Source: an uncultured Phascolarctobacterium sp.
Lineage (GTDB): Bacteria > Bacillota > Negativicutes > Acidaminococcales > Acidaminococcaceae
Direction: 5' to 3'
DNA: 18,214 nucleotides
Assembly: GCA_900544885.1 (NCBI GenBank)
Contig: UQWU01000036.1
Location: 1 to 18,214 of the forward strand
Position 1 is the first letter of the stretch; each line of letters starts with the position of its first letter. Positions 6,298-14,365 of this stretch are shown here, in pieces. The notes beneath the pieces are model-generated. The model saw only the letters and a list, made by a program, of their open reading frames with translations, searched no databases and was not told the DNA's origin. A program made the position numbers and the translations under genes.

Positions 6298-7082
6298 TGA
6301 TTTATTTTATTGGTGCAGGCCCTGGTGCCGCTGACTTAATCACTGTTAAAGGCAAAGAATTATTGGAAAAGGCAGACCTCTGTATTTATGCAGGTTCTTT
6401 GGTTAATCCCGCACTTTTAGATTACTGCAAACCTGAATGTGTAATCATGAACAGTGCACATATGACTTTGGAAGAAGTAATTGCTGCTATGGTTCCCGCT
6501 GCTCAAGCTGGTAAACTTGTAGTACGTCTGCACACCGGCGATCCTAGTGTTTATGGTGCACATCGTGAACAAATCGATCTTCTGCGCAGCTATAATCTTG
6601 ATTATGAAGTAGTTCCTGGCGTTAGCTCTTTCTGTGCTGCAGCTGCCTGCCTGAAAGCAGAATATACTCTGCCGAATGTAAGCCAATCTGTAATCATTAC
6701 TCGTATGGAAGGCCGTACTCCGGTTCCTGACCATCAAAAAATTGCCGATTATGCTGCACATAAAGCAACTATGGTTATTTTCCTCAGCTCCGGTATGCTG
6801 GAAAAATTGCAAGTAGAGCTGGTTAAAGGTGGTTACACCAATGATACTCCGGCTGCTATCGTTTATAAGGCAAGCTGGCCTGATGAAAAGGTTATCCGTT
6901 GCACCGTTGGTACCTTAGCAGAAAATGCTGCTAAATACAGTATTAACAAAACTGCATTGATTACCGTAGGTGGTTTCTTGGGTAACGAATATGACCGCAG
7001 CGAATTATATAATCCTACTTTCGCTCATGGCTTCCGTGAAGCAGATCCTACCAAACTGGACCTGAAACCAGAGGTAAAATAA
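6297..7082 (+). CDS. cbiF: Cobalt-precorrin-4 C11-methyltransferase CbiF
   Basis: CbiF transfers a SAM methyl group to C11 of cobalt-precorrin-4. The 261-residue protein shows the SAM-uroporphyrin methylase fold with IGAGPGAADLITVKG at the start, YAGSLVNP, the RLHTGDPSVYGAHREQ motif near residues 77-92 and VPGVSSFCAAAA. This combination, with SGDP replaced by TGDPS-YGA, is typical of CbiF/CobM. ATG 6297 overlaps the cbiL TAA by one base; AGGAG at 6281-6285 is 11 bases upstream. The stop again shares a base with the next ATG. Lysine and glutamate codons are nearly all AAA and GAA, suggesting selection for translation. Confidence 0.96.
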   Translation: MIYFIGAGPGAADLITVKGKELLEKADLCIYAGSLVNPALLDYCKPECVIMNSAHMTLEEVIAAMVPAAQAGKLVVRLHTGDPSVYGAHREQIDLLRSYNLDYEVVPGVSSFCAAAACLKAEYTLPNVSQSVIITRMEGRTPVPDHQKIADYAAHKATMVIFLSSGMLEKLQVELVKGGYTNDTPAAIVYKASWPDEKVIRCTVGTLAENAAKYSINKTALITVGGFLGNEYDRSELYNPTFAHGFREADPTKLDLKPEVK

Positions 7083-8146
7083 TGCGTGCTGCAGTCTACT
7101 CTTTTTCTGTACGTGGGGCAGAGCTGAGCAAAAAAATCAGCAGTCTTTTGCGTACTATAGGTTATGAAGTAGAAACAAGCACTTTTGCTAAATATGCTGA
7201 GCAGACCGGCTTAAAACCTATGCTGCCGGATCATAATGCGGTTTGCGGCGAAGATTTTAATAAGTGTCAGACGCTTGTGTTTGTCGGTTCTGTCGGCATT
7301 GCAGTGCGTACAATTGCTCCGTATTTGAAAAGTAAGCTCACAGATCCAGCAGTTATTTCTGTTGATGAACGAGGGCTGTATATGATTCCGCTTTTAGCAG
7401 GTCATATCGGCGGTGCTAATGAAATGGCCCGCTATTTGGCGGCTGGTATCGGTGCAGAATGCTGTGTAACTACAGCGACGGATGTCAACGGTCTTTTTGC
7501 TATCGATGAATGGGCGGCACGTAATAATATGGTGCTGTGTTCTTTGAAGGCGGCTAAGGATTTTGCAGCCGCTTTAGTTGATAACCAGGATGTTGGTTTC
7601 TATAAAGACGAAGCTTTCAGCGTGGCAGGTGAATTACCGAAGCAGGTAGTTACTGAAAAAAAATCTGTCGGCATGGCAGTCACTTTAGATAAAAGCTTAT
7701 CTCCGTTTGATGTAACTTGCCGCTTGCTGCCACGTATTTTGCATTTAGGTATCGGCTGTCGCCGTGGCACTCCTTTGGAGGCTGTGGAAGAATTGGTACT
7801 TACGGAGTTTAATAGACTTAATTTGGATTTACGTTGCGTAAAAGCCATTGCGTCTGTTGATTTAAAAAAAGATGAGCAGGGCTTACTTGCTTTTGCTCAG
7901 AAATATAATCTTCCTGCTCATTTTTATACAGCTGATGAATTAAATAGCGTAGCAGGAGAATTTACTCAATCTGCATTCGTCAAAAGCGTAGTCGGAGTCA
8001 GCAATGTCTGTGAAAGAAGTGCTGTCATTGATTCTGCTAATGGTAAGCTTTTATTGAAGAAAACTTCTTTAAACGGTGTTACTTTGGCGATTGCTTCAGA
8101 AAATCTGGTGCTGGATTTCAGCAAAACAGGTCTGAGAAAGAATTAG
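7082..8146 (+). CDS. cbiG: Cobalt-precorrin-5A hydrolase CbiG
   Basis: CbiG opens the delta-lactone of cobalt-precorrin-5A and releases acetaldehyde, the step that marks the oxygen-independent pathway. The 354-residue protein has the CbiG N-terminal/central signature VGIAVRTIAPYLKSK and IPLLAGHIGGANEMA (roughly residues 76-120) and the C-terminal CbiG domain with LGIGCRRGTP and VVGVSNVCERSA (roughly 223-330). Both halves are in one chain, the commonest arrangement. ATG 7082 overlaps the cbiF TAA by one base. The stop codon TAG lies inside the AGGAGG used by cbiH. Codon use is mixed, with both AAG and GAG present, in contrast to the flanking cbiF and cbiH. No odd residue changes are seen. Confidence 0.95.
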   Translation: MRAAVYSFSVRGAELSKKISSLLRTIGYEVETSTFAKYAEQTGLKPMLPDHNAVCGEDFNKCQTLVFVGSVGIAVRTIAPYLKSKLTDPAVISVDERGLYMIPLLAGHIGGANEMARYLAAGIGAECCVTTATDVNGLFAIDEWAARNNMVLCSLKAAKDFAAALVDNQDVGFYKDEAFSVAGELPKQVVTEKKSVGMAVTLDKSLSPFDVTCRLLPRILHLGIGCRRGTPLEAVEELVLTEFNRLNLDLRCVKAIASVDLKKDEQGLLAFAQKYNLPAHFYTADELNSVAGEFTQSAFVKSVVGVSNVCERSAVIDSANGKLLLKKTSLNGVTLAIASENLVLDFSKTGLRKN

Positions 8147-8155
8147 GAGGATAAC

Positions 8156-8884
8156 ATGTCTAAATTATATGTTGTAGGCTTAGGCCCCGGCGGTGTAGAA
8201 CAGATGACCAAAAGAGCTTATGATGCTCTGAATTCCTGTGACGTTATTGCCGGTTATAATGTTTATGTAAATCTGATTAAAGATGATTTCGTTGGTAAAG
8301 AATTTCTTTCCAATGGTATGCGTAAAGAAGTAGACCGCTGCAAACTGGCTTTGGAAGAAGCTTTAAAAGGTAAAACCGTAGCTATGATTTCCAGTGGTGA
8401 CGCAGGTGTTTACGGTATGGCAGGCATTATGTGCCAAGTTGCTAAAGACCATCCGGAAATCGATATCGAAGTAATCCCTGGTATTACCGCTGCTTGCTCC
8501 GGTGCTGCTGTTCTGGGTGCTCCGCTGATTAGCGACTTCTGTCTGATTTCCCTCAGCGATTTGCTGACTCCGTGGGAAAAAATCGAAAAACGCCTGGATT
8601 GTGCTTCTAAAGCAGATTTCTGCATTTGCATTTACAATCCTTCCAGCTTTAAACGTCATGACTATCTGCAAAAAGCTTGCGATATCATGCTGAAAAACCA
8701 ACCGGGTACTATTCCCGCAGGTATTGTACGCAACATCGGTCGTGAAGGTCAAGAATTTGAATTGACTACTTTGGCTGAACTGCGTGATAAAAAAGTAGAT
8801 ATGTTCTCTACCGTTATCGTCGGCAATACCCAAACCGAAGTTATCAACGGCCGTATGGTAACTCCTCGCGGTTACAAATTATAA
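8156..8884 (+). CDS. cbiH: Cobalt-factor/precorrin-3B C17-methyltransferase CbiH
   Basis: CbiH methylates C17 and catalyses ring contraction of cobalt-factor III to cobalt-precorrin-4. The 242-residue protein carries VGLGPGGVEQMTKRA, the CbiH/CobJ motif VIAGYNVYVNLI, MISSGDAGVYGMAG and VIPGITAACSGAAVLGAPL, then ICIYNPSS. It is a stand-alone methylase without the ferredoxin or CbiG fusions seen in some species. AGGAGG at 8144-8149 gives a strong ribosome binding site six bases before ATG 8156. All 18 lysine codons are AAA and all 14 glutamate codons are GAA, a bias not shared by cbiG or cbiJ on either side. Its TAA overlaps the cbiJ ATG by one base. Confidence 0.96.
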   Translation: MSKLYVVGLGPGGVEQMTKRAYDALNSCDVIAGYNVYVNLIKDDFVGKEFLSNGMRKEVDRCKLALEEALKGKTVAMISSGDAGVYGMAGIMCQVAKDHPEIDIEVIPGITAACSGAAVLGAPLISDFCLISLSDLLTPWEKIEKRLDCASKADFCICIYNPSSFKRHDYLQKACDIMLKNQPGTIPAGIVRNIGREGQEFELTTLAELRDKKVDMFSTVIVGNTQTEVINGRMVTPRGYKL

Positions 8885-9645
8885 TGCAACCTGTAATCTG
8901 GCTGATTGGCGGTACTAGTGAAGGACGTAACCTAATTAAGGCTTTGCGTGATTTTCCAGTACAGCTTTTCGTCAGCGTGGCTACTGAATATGGTGCCGAG
9001 CTGATTGACGAGCAGGCAAATGTTACTGTAATGGCCGAGCGTATGGATTTAGCGGCAATGTGCAATTTTATTGAAGAGCACAAGCCTGCCTGCGTTATCG
9101 ATGCAACTCATCCATATGCTACTATCGTTACGGCAACCGTCAAGAAAGCTTGCAGTGAAAAGCACTGCGAATATCTGCGCTTACTGCGTCCGGCAGGTGA
9201 GGCAGGGGATTATACTATGGTAGCTGATTTTAAAGAAGCTGTGGAACTTTTAAATCATTTAGAAGGTAACATCTTTTTGACTACCGGTAGTAAAAATCTT
9301 CCTGATTTTACCGCTGTTCACAATTATGCCGAACGCATTGCTCTCAGAGTGTTGCCTATGGAGGATAGCTTGAAAACTGCCCTCAGTCTTGGCTATAAAC
9401 CGGCCAATATTGTCTGCATGCAAGGTCCTTTTTCTGAGGAATTAAACATTGCGATGCTGCATAAATTCCATAGCCAATATATGGTAACGAAAGATTCTGG
9501 CAAAGTAGGTGGCTTTGATGATAAAGTTGAAGCTGCAAAATCTGCTGGAGCTAAACTTATCGTTATCGGCAGGGCGGAAGATGAGCAGGGTGCAGGTTAC
9601 GATGAAATTGTGAAATATTTGCGAAATAAATTTTTATCGCTATAA
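8884..9645 (+). CDS. cbiJ: Cobalt-precorrin-6A reductase CbiJ
   Basis: CbiJ (CobK family) reduces cobalt-precorrin-6A with a nicotinamide cofactor. The 253-residue protein has the family's IWLIGGTSEGRNLI (residues 5-18), VIDATHPYAT, IFLTTGSKNLPDF and the C-terminal VTKDSGKVGGFDDKVEAA followed by LIVIGRAED. Length is normal. ATG 8884 overlaps the cbiH stop by one base, so it probably depends on translational coupling because no strong ribosome binding site precedes it. A gap of 29 bases then leads to cbiET. The usual C-terminal RP after VIGR is RA here, a mild variation. Cofactor preference cannot be read from the sequence. Confidence 0.94.
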   Translation: MQPVIWLIGGTSEGRNLIKALRDFPVQLFVSVATEYGAELIDEQANVTVMAERMDLAAMCNFIEEHKPACVIDATHPYATIVTATVKKACSEKHCEYLRLLRPAGEAGDYTMVADFKEAVELLNHLEGNIFLTTGSKNLPDFTAVHNYAERIALRVLPMEDSLKTALSLGYKPANIVCMQGPFSEELNIAMLHKFHSQYMVTKDSGKVGGFDDKVEAAKSAGAKLIVIGRAEDEQGAGYDEIVKYLRNKFLSL

Positions 9646-9674
9646 CGCTAAGACTTAAATAAAGGAGGCCTGTA

Positions 9675-10889
9675 ATGCTAAAAGTCAATATTATCGGTAT
9701 AGGACCGGGAAACCCTGATCTATTAACCGGTGCGGCGCGTCAGGCTATTGCGGAAAGTAATATCCTTATTGGCGACAAAAGAATGCTTTCTGCCTTTGCA
9801 GAAAATGAAAAAATGTTATATTATACTATTAGAACTTCTGACATTGTGGAGATTGCAGCTAAAGCAGATCCTGCTAAAGACGTTATCGCAGTATTGGTTT
9901 CCGGTGATGTAGGCTTTTTCAGCTTAGCCAAAACCATTAGCGGCAAATTGCCGGAATGCGAATGTGTACGTTATGTAGGCATCAGCAGCCTGGTATATTT
10001 TGCAGGTCGTCTGAATATGTCTTGGGATGACGCGAAGATTGTCAGCATGCATGGGCGCAACCAAAATCTGGTGGCGGCAGTTGCCCAAAATAAGAAGGTC
10101 TTTTCGCTGACTGGCGGTGATAACTCCGCTCAGTTATTATGTGCTCAATTGTGCGAACATGGTTTAGGTAAGGTACAAGTATATGTAGGCGAAAATCTGT
10201 CCTATCCTGAAGAGAAGATTACTAGCGGTACTGCAGAGGAAATTGGTGCCTTGCAGTTTCCTTCTTTATCTGTAATGATGATTCTCAACGAGGAAGCACA
10301 GCCTTTTACTCCCACTGTACATGGCCTCGCCGATGACCTCTTCATGCGCAGCAAAGTGCCTATGACTAAACAAGAGGTACGCAGTGTATCCATGTCTAAA
10401 TTAATGCCGAAGCCTACGGATTTGATTTATGATATTGGTGCTGGTACCGGTTCTTGCTCTATTGAGCTGGCAACTATTGCTAGCCAAGGTAAAGTCTGGG
10501 CTTTTGAACGCAATCCTGTAGCAGTAGAATTATTAGGAAAAAATAAAGCGTTGTTTGGCTTACAAAACTTAGAAATCGTAGCTGGTGAAGCCTTGGAAAA
10601 CATCAAGGAAATGCCCGCTCCGGACTGTGTTTTTGTTGGCGGCAGCGGTGGCGATTTGTGTGAAATGTTAGATGTTATTTATGCAAAAAACAGTGTTTGC
10701 CGCATTGTTATTAATGCTATAACTGTAGAAACTTTAGCACAGGTTGCAGCATATTATAAAGAGCATCCTGATTATGCCTTGGAAATTGTCAACGTGTTTG
10801 TCGCACGCGGCAAGCATTTGGGCAATTACAATCTGATGATGGCTCAAAATCCTGTTTATGTAATGACTGCTGTAAAGAAGGAAGATTAA
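9675..10889 (+). CDS. cbiET: Fused CbiE-CbiT, cobalt-precorrin-6B/7 C5,C15-methyltransferase (decarboxylating)
   Basis: This 404-residue protein joins two enzymes that are separate in many Firmicutes. The N-terminal CbiE part (about 1-205) begins IIGIGPGNPDLLTGAA and contains VLVSGDVGFFS; it methylates C5 of cobalt-precorrin-7. The C-terminal CbiT part (about 225-404) starts at VPMTKQEVRSVSMSKL and has the class I SAM motif YDIGAGTGSCSIELA and FVGGSGGDL; it methylates C15 and removes the acetate carboxyl of ring C. The fusion matches the architecture of aerobic CobL, but the surrounding genes are of the anaerobic route. AAAGGAGG ending at 9668 precedes ATG 9675 by six bases. cbiA starts one base after the stop. 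Confidence 0.95.
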   Translation: MLKVNIIGIGPGNPDLLTGAARQAIAESNILIGDKRMLSAFAENEKMLYYTIRTSDIVEIAAKADPAKDVIAVLVSGDVGFFSLAKTISGKLPECECVRYVGISSLVYFAGRLNMSWDDAKIVSMHGRNQNLVAAVAQNKKVFSLTGGDNSAQLLCAQLCEHGLGKVQVYVGENLSYPEEKITSGTAEEIGALQFPSLSVMMILNEEAQPFTPTVHGLADDLFMRSKVPMTKQEVRSVSMSKLMPKPTDLIYDIGAGTGSCSIELATIASQGKVWAFERNPVAVELLGKNKALFGLQNLEIVAGEALENIKEMPAPDCVFVGGSGGDLCEMLDVIYAKNSVCRIVINAITVETLAQVAAYYKEHPDYALEIVNVFVARGKHLGNYNLMMAQNPVYVMTAVKKED

Positions 10890-10890
10890 G

Positions 10891-12267
10891 ATGTCTAAAC
10901 TAACTGTTCCACGTATTATGATCAGTGCACCTGGCAGTGGTAGCGGCAAAACAACTATTGTCTGCGGTCTCTTGAAAGCGTTAATGAATAGAGGAAAACA
11001 GGTTTCTGCTTTTAAATCAGGACCCGATTATATAGACCCTATGTTCCATTCACGCGTTATCGGTGCTCATTCCCGTAATTTAGACCTTTTCATGCTAGGA
11101 AAAGATACTGTACGTTATCTAGTTGCAAAGAATACGCAACAGGCTGATGTAGCGGTATTTGAGGGTGCAATGGGTTTTTATGATGGTATGGGCAAAACTA
11201 CCGATGCCAGTGCTTATGACCTTGCCGTAACTTGTGATGTGCCTGTAGTTTTGGTTGTTAATGGCAAAGGAGCAGCCTTATCCATTGCCGCGGTTATCAA
11301 AGGTTTTAAAGATTTCCGCAGTGACAGCCATGTTGTAGGTGCTATCTTAAATAATGTCAATCCGATGAGCTATCTGTTTTATAAAGAAGTAATAGAACAG
11401 GAGACAGGAGTAAAGCTTTTGGGTTATTTCCCGGTGATGGCTGACTGTAATTTTGAAAGCCGTCATTTAGGTCTTGTTACTGCTGAAGAAATAGGCGATT
11501 TGCAACAGATTGTGGACCGCTTGGCCTTGCAGGCGGAAAAATCCATAGATCTGGATGCCTTGATGCAGCTTGCCGCAAGTGCATTGCCGCTTGAGTACCA
11601 TAAGGTAAGCCTTGAACCTGTGGGAAAAGCACGCATTGCTATCGCACGTGACAAAGCCTTTTGCTTTTATTATCAAGATGCTCTGGACTTACTGACTGAA
11701 TTGGGAGCAGAGCTCATTCCCTTCAGTCCTCTGACAGATGTGCATCTGCCTCAATGTGATGGACTTATTTTAGGCGGCGGGTATCCTGAATTATATGCGC
11801 AGCAGTTAGCTGATAATAAAGGCTTGCTGCAAGAGGTAAAAAACGCTATCAATAGCGGAATGCCTTGTTTTGCCGAATGCGGCGGCTTTATGTATCTTCT
11901 AGAGAAATATCGTGACGGTGAGCACGTTTATGACTGGGTAGGTGCTGTACCTGGTGAGTCCGCAATGACGAAAAAACTGACACGTTTTGGTTACGTGCAG
12001 CTGACAGCACAAAAAGATAATGTCCTTTGTCAGAAGGGCGGTCAGATTAACGGACATGAGTTCCATTATTCTGATAGTACCAATAATGGTGCAGGTTTTA
12101 TGGCTGCTAAGGCTTCCGGCCGAGGTAGTTGGGAATGTGCGCATACCTCAGATGCCTTGTATGCAGGTTATCCGCACATCCATCTCTGGGGCAATCCGAC
12201 CTTTGCCCAAAACTTTGTGCAGCACTGTGTACAGTTCGCTGCGAAAAAATACGGCATGCCGGAATAA
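10891..12267 (+). CDS. cbiA: Cobyrinate a,c-diamide synthase CbiA
   Basis: CbiA uses glutamine and ATP to amidate the a and c carboxylates of cobyrinic acid. The 458-residue protein has an ATP-binding P-loop SAPGSGSGKTT (residues 12-22), FKSGPDYIDPMFH near 43-55, and FEGAMGFYDGM in the dethiobiotin-synthetase-like half. The C-terminal class I glutamine amidotransferase half has LGGGYPELYA, the catalytic cysteine C330 in FAECGGFMYL and the histidine region PHIHLWGNP (428-436). All expected catalytic parts are present. ATG 10891 follows the cbiET TAA directly, with AAGGAAG about six bases upstream. Nine to fifteen bases separate it from cbiB. Length and motifs fit CbiA rather than hydrogenobyrinate-specific CobB given the anaerobic context. 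Confidence 0.95.
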   Translation: MSKLTVPRIMISAPGSGSGKTTIVCGLLKALMNRGKQVSAFKSGPDYIDPMFHSRVIGAHSRNLDLFMLGKDTVRYLVAKNTQQADVAVFEGAMGFYDGMGKTTDASAYDLAVTCDVPVVLVVNGKGAALSIAAVIKGFKDFRSDSHVVGAILNNVNPMSYLFYKEVIEQETGVKLLGYFPVMADCNFESRHLGLVTAEEIGDLQQIVDRLALQAEKSIDLDALMQLAASALPLEYHKVSLEPVGKARIAIARDKAFCFYYQDALDLLTELGAELIPFSPLTDVHLPQCDGLILGGGYPELYAQQLADNKGLLQEVKNAINSGMPCFAECGGFMYLLEKYRDGEHVYDWVGAVPGESAMTKKLTRFGYVQLTAQKDNVLCQKGGQINGHEFHYSDSTNNGAGFMAAKASGRGSWECAHTSDALYAGYPHIHLWGNPTFAQNFVQHCVQFAAKKYGMPE

Positions 12268-12282
12268 AAGGGGAATATGTTT

Positions 12283-13251
12283 ATGACAACTTTAACAGCT
12301 ATAATAGCAGGTTTTATTTTGGACCTGATTTTTGGCGATCCCCACTGGCTACCGCATCCTATTTGTCTGATTGGTAACATGATTGGCTTTCTAGAAAGAA
12401 ATCTGCGTAAGTTGCTGGCGCCGAATCCGACTGCACTTCTGGCAGGCGGTGCCTTGATGGTGATAATCGTTCTGGTTGTTTCCTTCGCTGTGCCTTACTA
12501 TATTTTGCAGTTAGCAGAGGCGGTAAGCCCGTGGCTACGCTTCGGTTTAGAAACCATTATGTTCTACCAGATTTTTGCAACAAAATGCCTGCGAGATGAA
12601 AGTATGAAGGTTTTTACTGCTCTTGATAATAACGATTTAGCTGATGCTAGAGTGAAATTATCTTGGATTGTAGGACGCGATACTAAAAATTTGTCCGCAG
12701 AAGAGGTTACTAAAGGTGCTGTAGAAACAGTCGCTGAAAACACTGCTGACGGTATTATTGCTCCGATGCTGTATATGTTTTTAGGTGGTGCACCTTTAGC
12801 CTTCTTATATAAAGGGATTAATACCATGGACTCCATGGTAGGCTACAAAAACGATAAATATCTGTACTTCGGACGTTGTGCAGCTAAGCTGGATGATTTG
12901 GCGAACCTGATTCCGGCACGTATCGCTGGTCTGGTGATGATTATAGCAGCCTTTCTTGTAGGCCTTAACGGTCCCGGTGCCTGGAAGATTTTCTGGCGTG
13001 ATCGTTATCATCATTTAAGCCCGAATTCTGCAATGACCGAATCAGTAACAGCCGGTGCCTTGAACATCCAGCTTGGTGGCGATCATTATTACTTTGGTAA
13101 ACTGGTGCACAAGGAAACCATTGGTGATGATATCCGCCCTGTATGTCCGCAGGATATAATGCAGGCAAACCGACTGCTGTACATGACTGCTGTAGTCAGC
13201 TTGATATTGTTTGCTACAGCCGACTTTTTATATAAAAGCAACATTTTGTGA
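12283..13251 (+). CDS. cbiB: Adenosylcobinamide-phosphate synthase CbiB (membrane protein)
   Basis: CbiB attaches (R)-1-aminopropan-2-ol phosphate, made by CobD, to adenosylcobyric acid. It is an integral membrane protein of about 322 residues with hydrophobic stretches near 1-17, 46-72, 158-178, 206-226 and 298-316. Family motifs are GDPHWLPHP near the N-terminus, ETVAENTADGIIAP, INTMDSMVGYKNDKY, LDDLANLIPAR and LGGDHYYFG. I chose ATG 12283 because AAGGGG (12268-12273) is nine bases upstream; ATG 12277, two codons earlier, has only three bases of spacing but cannot be excluded. It follows cbiA closely and precedes cobD, its functional partner. Confidence 0.94.
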   Translation: MTTLTAIIAGFILDLIFGDPHWLPHPICLIGNMIGFLERNLRKLLAPNPTALLAGGALMVIIVLVVSFAVPYYILQLAEAVSPWLRFGLETIMFYQIFATKCLRDESMKVFTALDNNDLADARVKLSWIVGRDTKNLSAEEVTKGAVETVAENTADGIIAPMLYMFLGGAPLAFLYKGINTMDSMVGYKNDKYLYFGRCAAKLDDLANLIPARIAGLVMIIAAFLVGLNGPGAWKIFWRDRYHHLSPNSAMTESVTAGALNIQLGGDHYYFGKLVHKETIGDDIRPVCPQDIMQANRLLYMTAVVSLILFATADFLYKSNIL

Positions 13252-13276
13252 TTTGATATAGACAGGAGTGGATCCA

Positions 13277-14365
13277 ATGTATAAATATGAGCATGGTGGA
13301 GATATTTACACTGAACAGTGTACTGATGATGGTAAACCGTTCGTAGATTTTTCCGCTAACATTAATCCGTTGGGACTGCCGGCCGGCGTAAAACTGGCAG
13401 TGCAGAGAGCATTAAAACAATGCGTCAACTATCCTGATCCCTTCTGTCGAGAACTGAGAGTTGCTCTTAGTACCTTTTTACAGGTAAATCCCGACTATTT
13501 CTTTTTCGGCAATGGTGCTGCTGATGTTTTGTTTCGATTCGCGCTGGCCTTGAAGCCGAAACGAGCTTTATTATTGGCTCCGACCTTTGCTGATTACGAA
13601 AAAGCACTCAAGACTGTGGATTGTAAAATCAATTATTACGAGCTGAATGCAGAGAATCGGTTTGCTCCGGATCGTGGTATTATGGCGAAGATTACTGCGC
13701 GCACAGATCTAGTCGTAATCTGTAACCCTAATAATCCAACAGGTGAGCTTATCAGTCGTCAGCTTTTGGAACGTATTTTGACTAAATGTCGTCTTGTAGG
13801 TGCAAAGCTTTTGGTTGATGAGTGCTTTATGGACTTTGTTGATCCTAAAAATGCTTATACCATGATGAACAGACTGGAGGATTATCCGGAGCTGGTCATC
13901 CTTAAAGCTTTTACTAAAACATTTGCGATGCCAGGCATCCGCCTTGGTTATTGCATGACCTCTAATGAGCTTCTGTTGGAAAAGTTGCACGAAAACGGAC
14001 AGGATTGGAATGTATCTACCTTTGCACAGGCTGCAGGTATTGCGGCTTTGCAGGAGGATGTCTATCTGCAAAATTCTATGAAGCTCGTAAGTGAAGAACG
14101 TAAATATCTGACCGAAAAGCTGCAGGCTCTCGGTGCTGATGTTTACGGATCTAAAGCAAACTATATTTTCTTTTATATGCCTCAGCCTGCTAACTTTGCT
14201 GAGCTGTTGCATAAGCAGGGCTTTTTAATCCGTTCCTGCGAAAACTATCATAACCTTGGAAAAGGTTACTATCGTGTTGCGGTAAAAACGAGAGTGCTGA
14301 ACCGTGCACTTATCAAAGCAATTAAGGAAGCAAAAAAACATGCGCTCTTTACTGGTTTTAATTGA
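13277..14365 (+). CDS. cobD: L-threonine-O-3-phosphate decarboxylase CobD
   Basis: CobD is a PLP enzyme that decarboxylates L-threonine phosphate to (R)-1-aminopropan-2-ol phosphate for CbiB. The 362-residue protein has the class I/II aminotransferase fold: FSANINPLGLP near the N-terminus, FGNGAADVLFR, VICNPNNPTGELI, LLVDECFMDF and the PLP-binding lysine K214 in AFTKTFAMPGIRLGY. FSANINPLG and FTK.F..PG.RLGY separate CobD from the related histidinol-phosphate aminotransferases. ATG 13277 is chosen because AGGAG (13264-13268) lies eight bases before it; the upstream GTG 13268 overlaps that site. The last 26 nt overlap the following phosphatase-like gene, implying translational coupling. Confidence 0.94.
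   Translation: MYKYEHGGDIYTEQCTDDGKPFVDFSANINPLGLPAGVKLAVQRALKQCVNYPDPFCRELRVALSTFLQVNPDYFFFGNGAADVLFRFALALKPKRALLLAPTFADYEKALKTVDCKINYYELNAENRFAPDRGIMAKITARTDLVVICNPNNPTGELISRQLLERILTKCRLVGAKLLVDECFMDFVDPKNAYTMMNRLEDYPELVILKAFTKTFAMPGIRLGYCMTSNELLLEKLHENGQDWNVSTFAQAAGIAALQEDVYLQNSMKLVSEERKYLTEKLQALGADVYGSKANYIFFYMPQPANFAELLHKQGFLIRSCENYHNLGKGYYRVAVKTRVLNRALIKAIKEAKKHALFTGFN

Noticed and set aside
8363..8833. Open frame of 156 codons on the - strand
   Set aside because: It mirrors cbiH, whose codon bias leaves few stop codons on the opposite strand; no domain is visible.
13709..14212. Open frame of 167 codons on the - strand
   Set aside because: It is antisense to cobD over conserved PLP-enzyme motifs and has no ribosome binding site or protein signature.
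14304..14339. Earlier start of the ApgM-like protein at 14304
   Set aside because: The extra residues are cobD sequence in another frame; ATG 14340 with AAGGAAG upstream gives the family's N-terminus directly before LIDGLGD.
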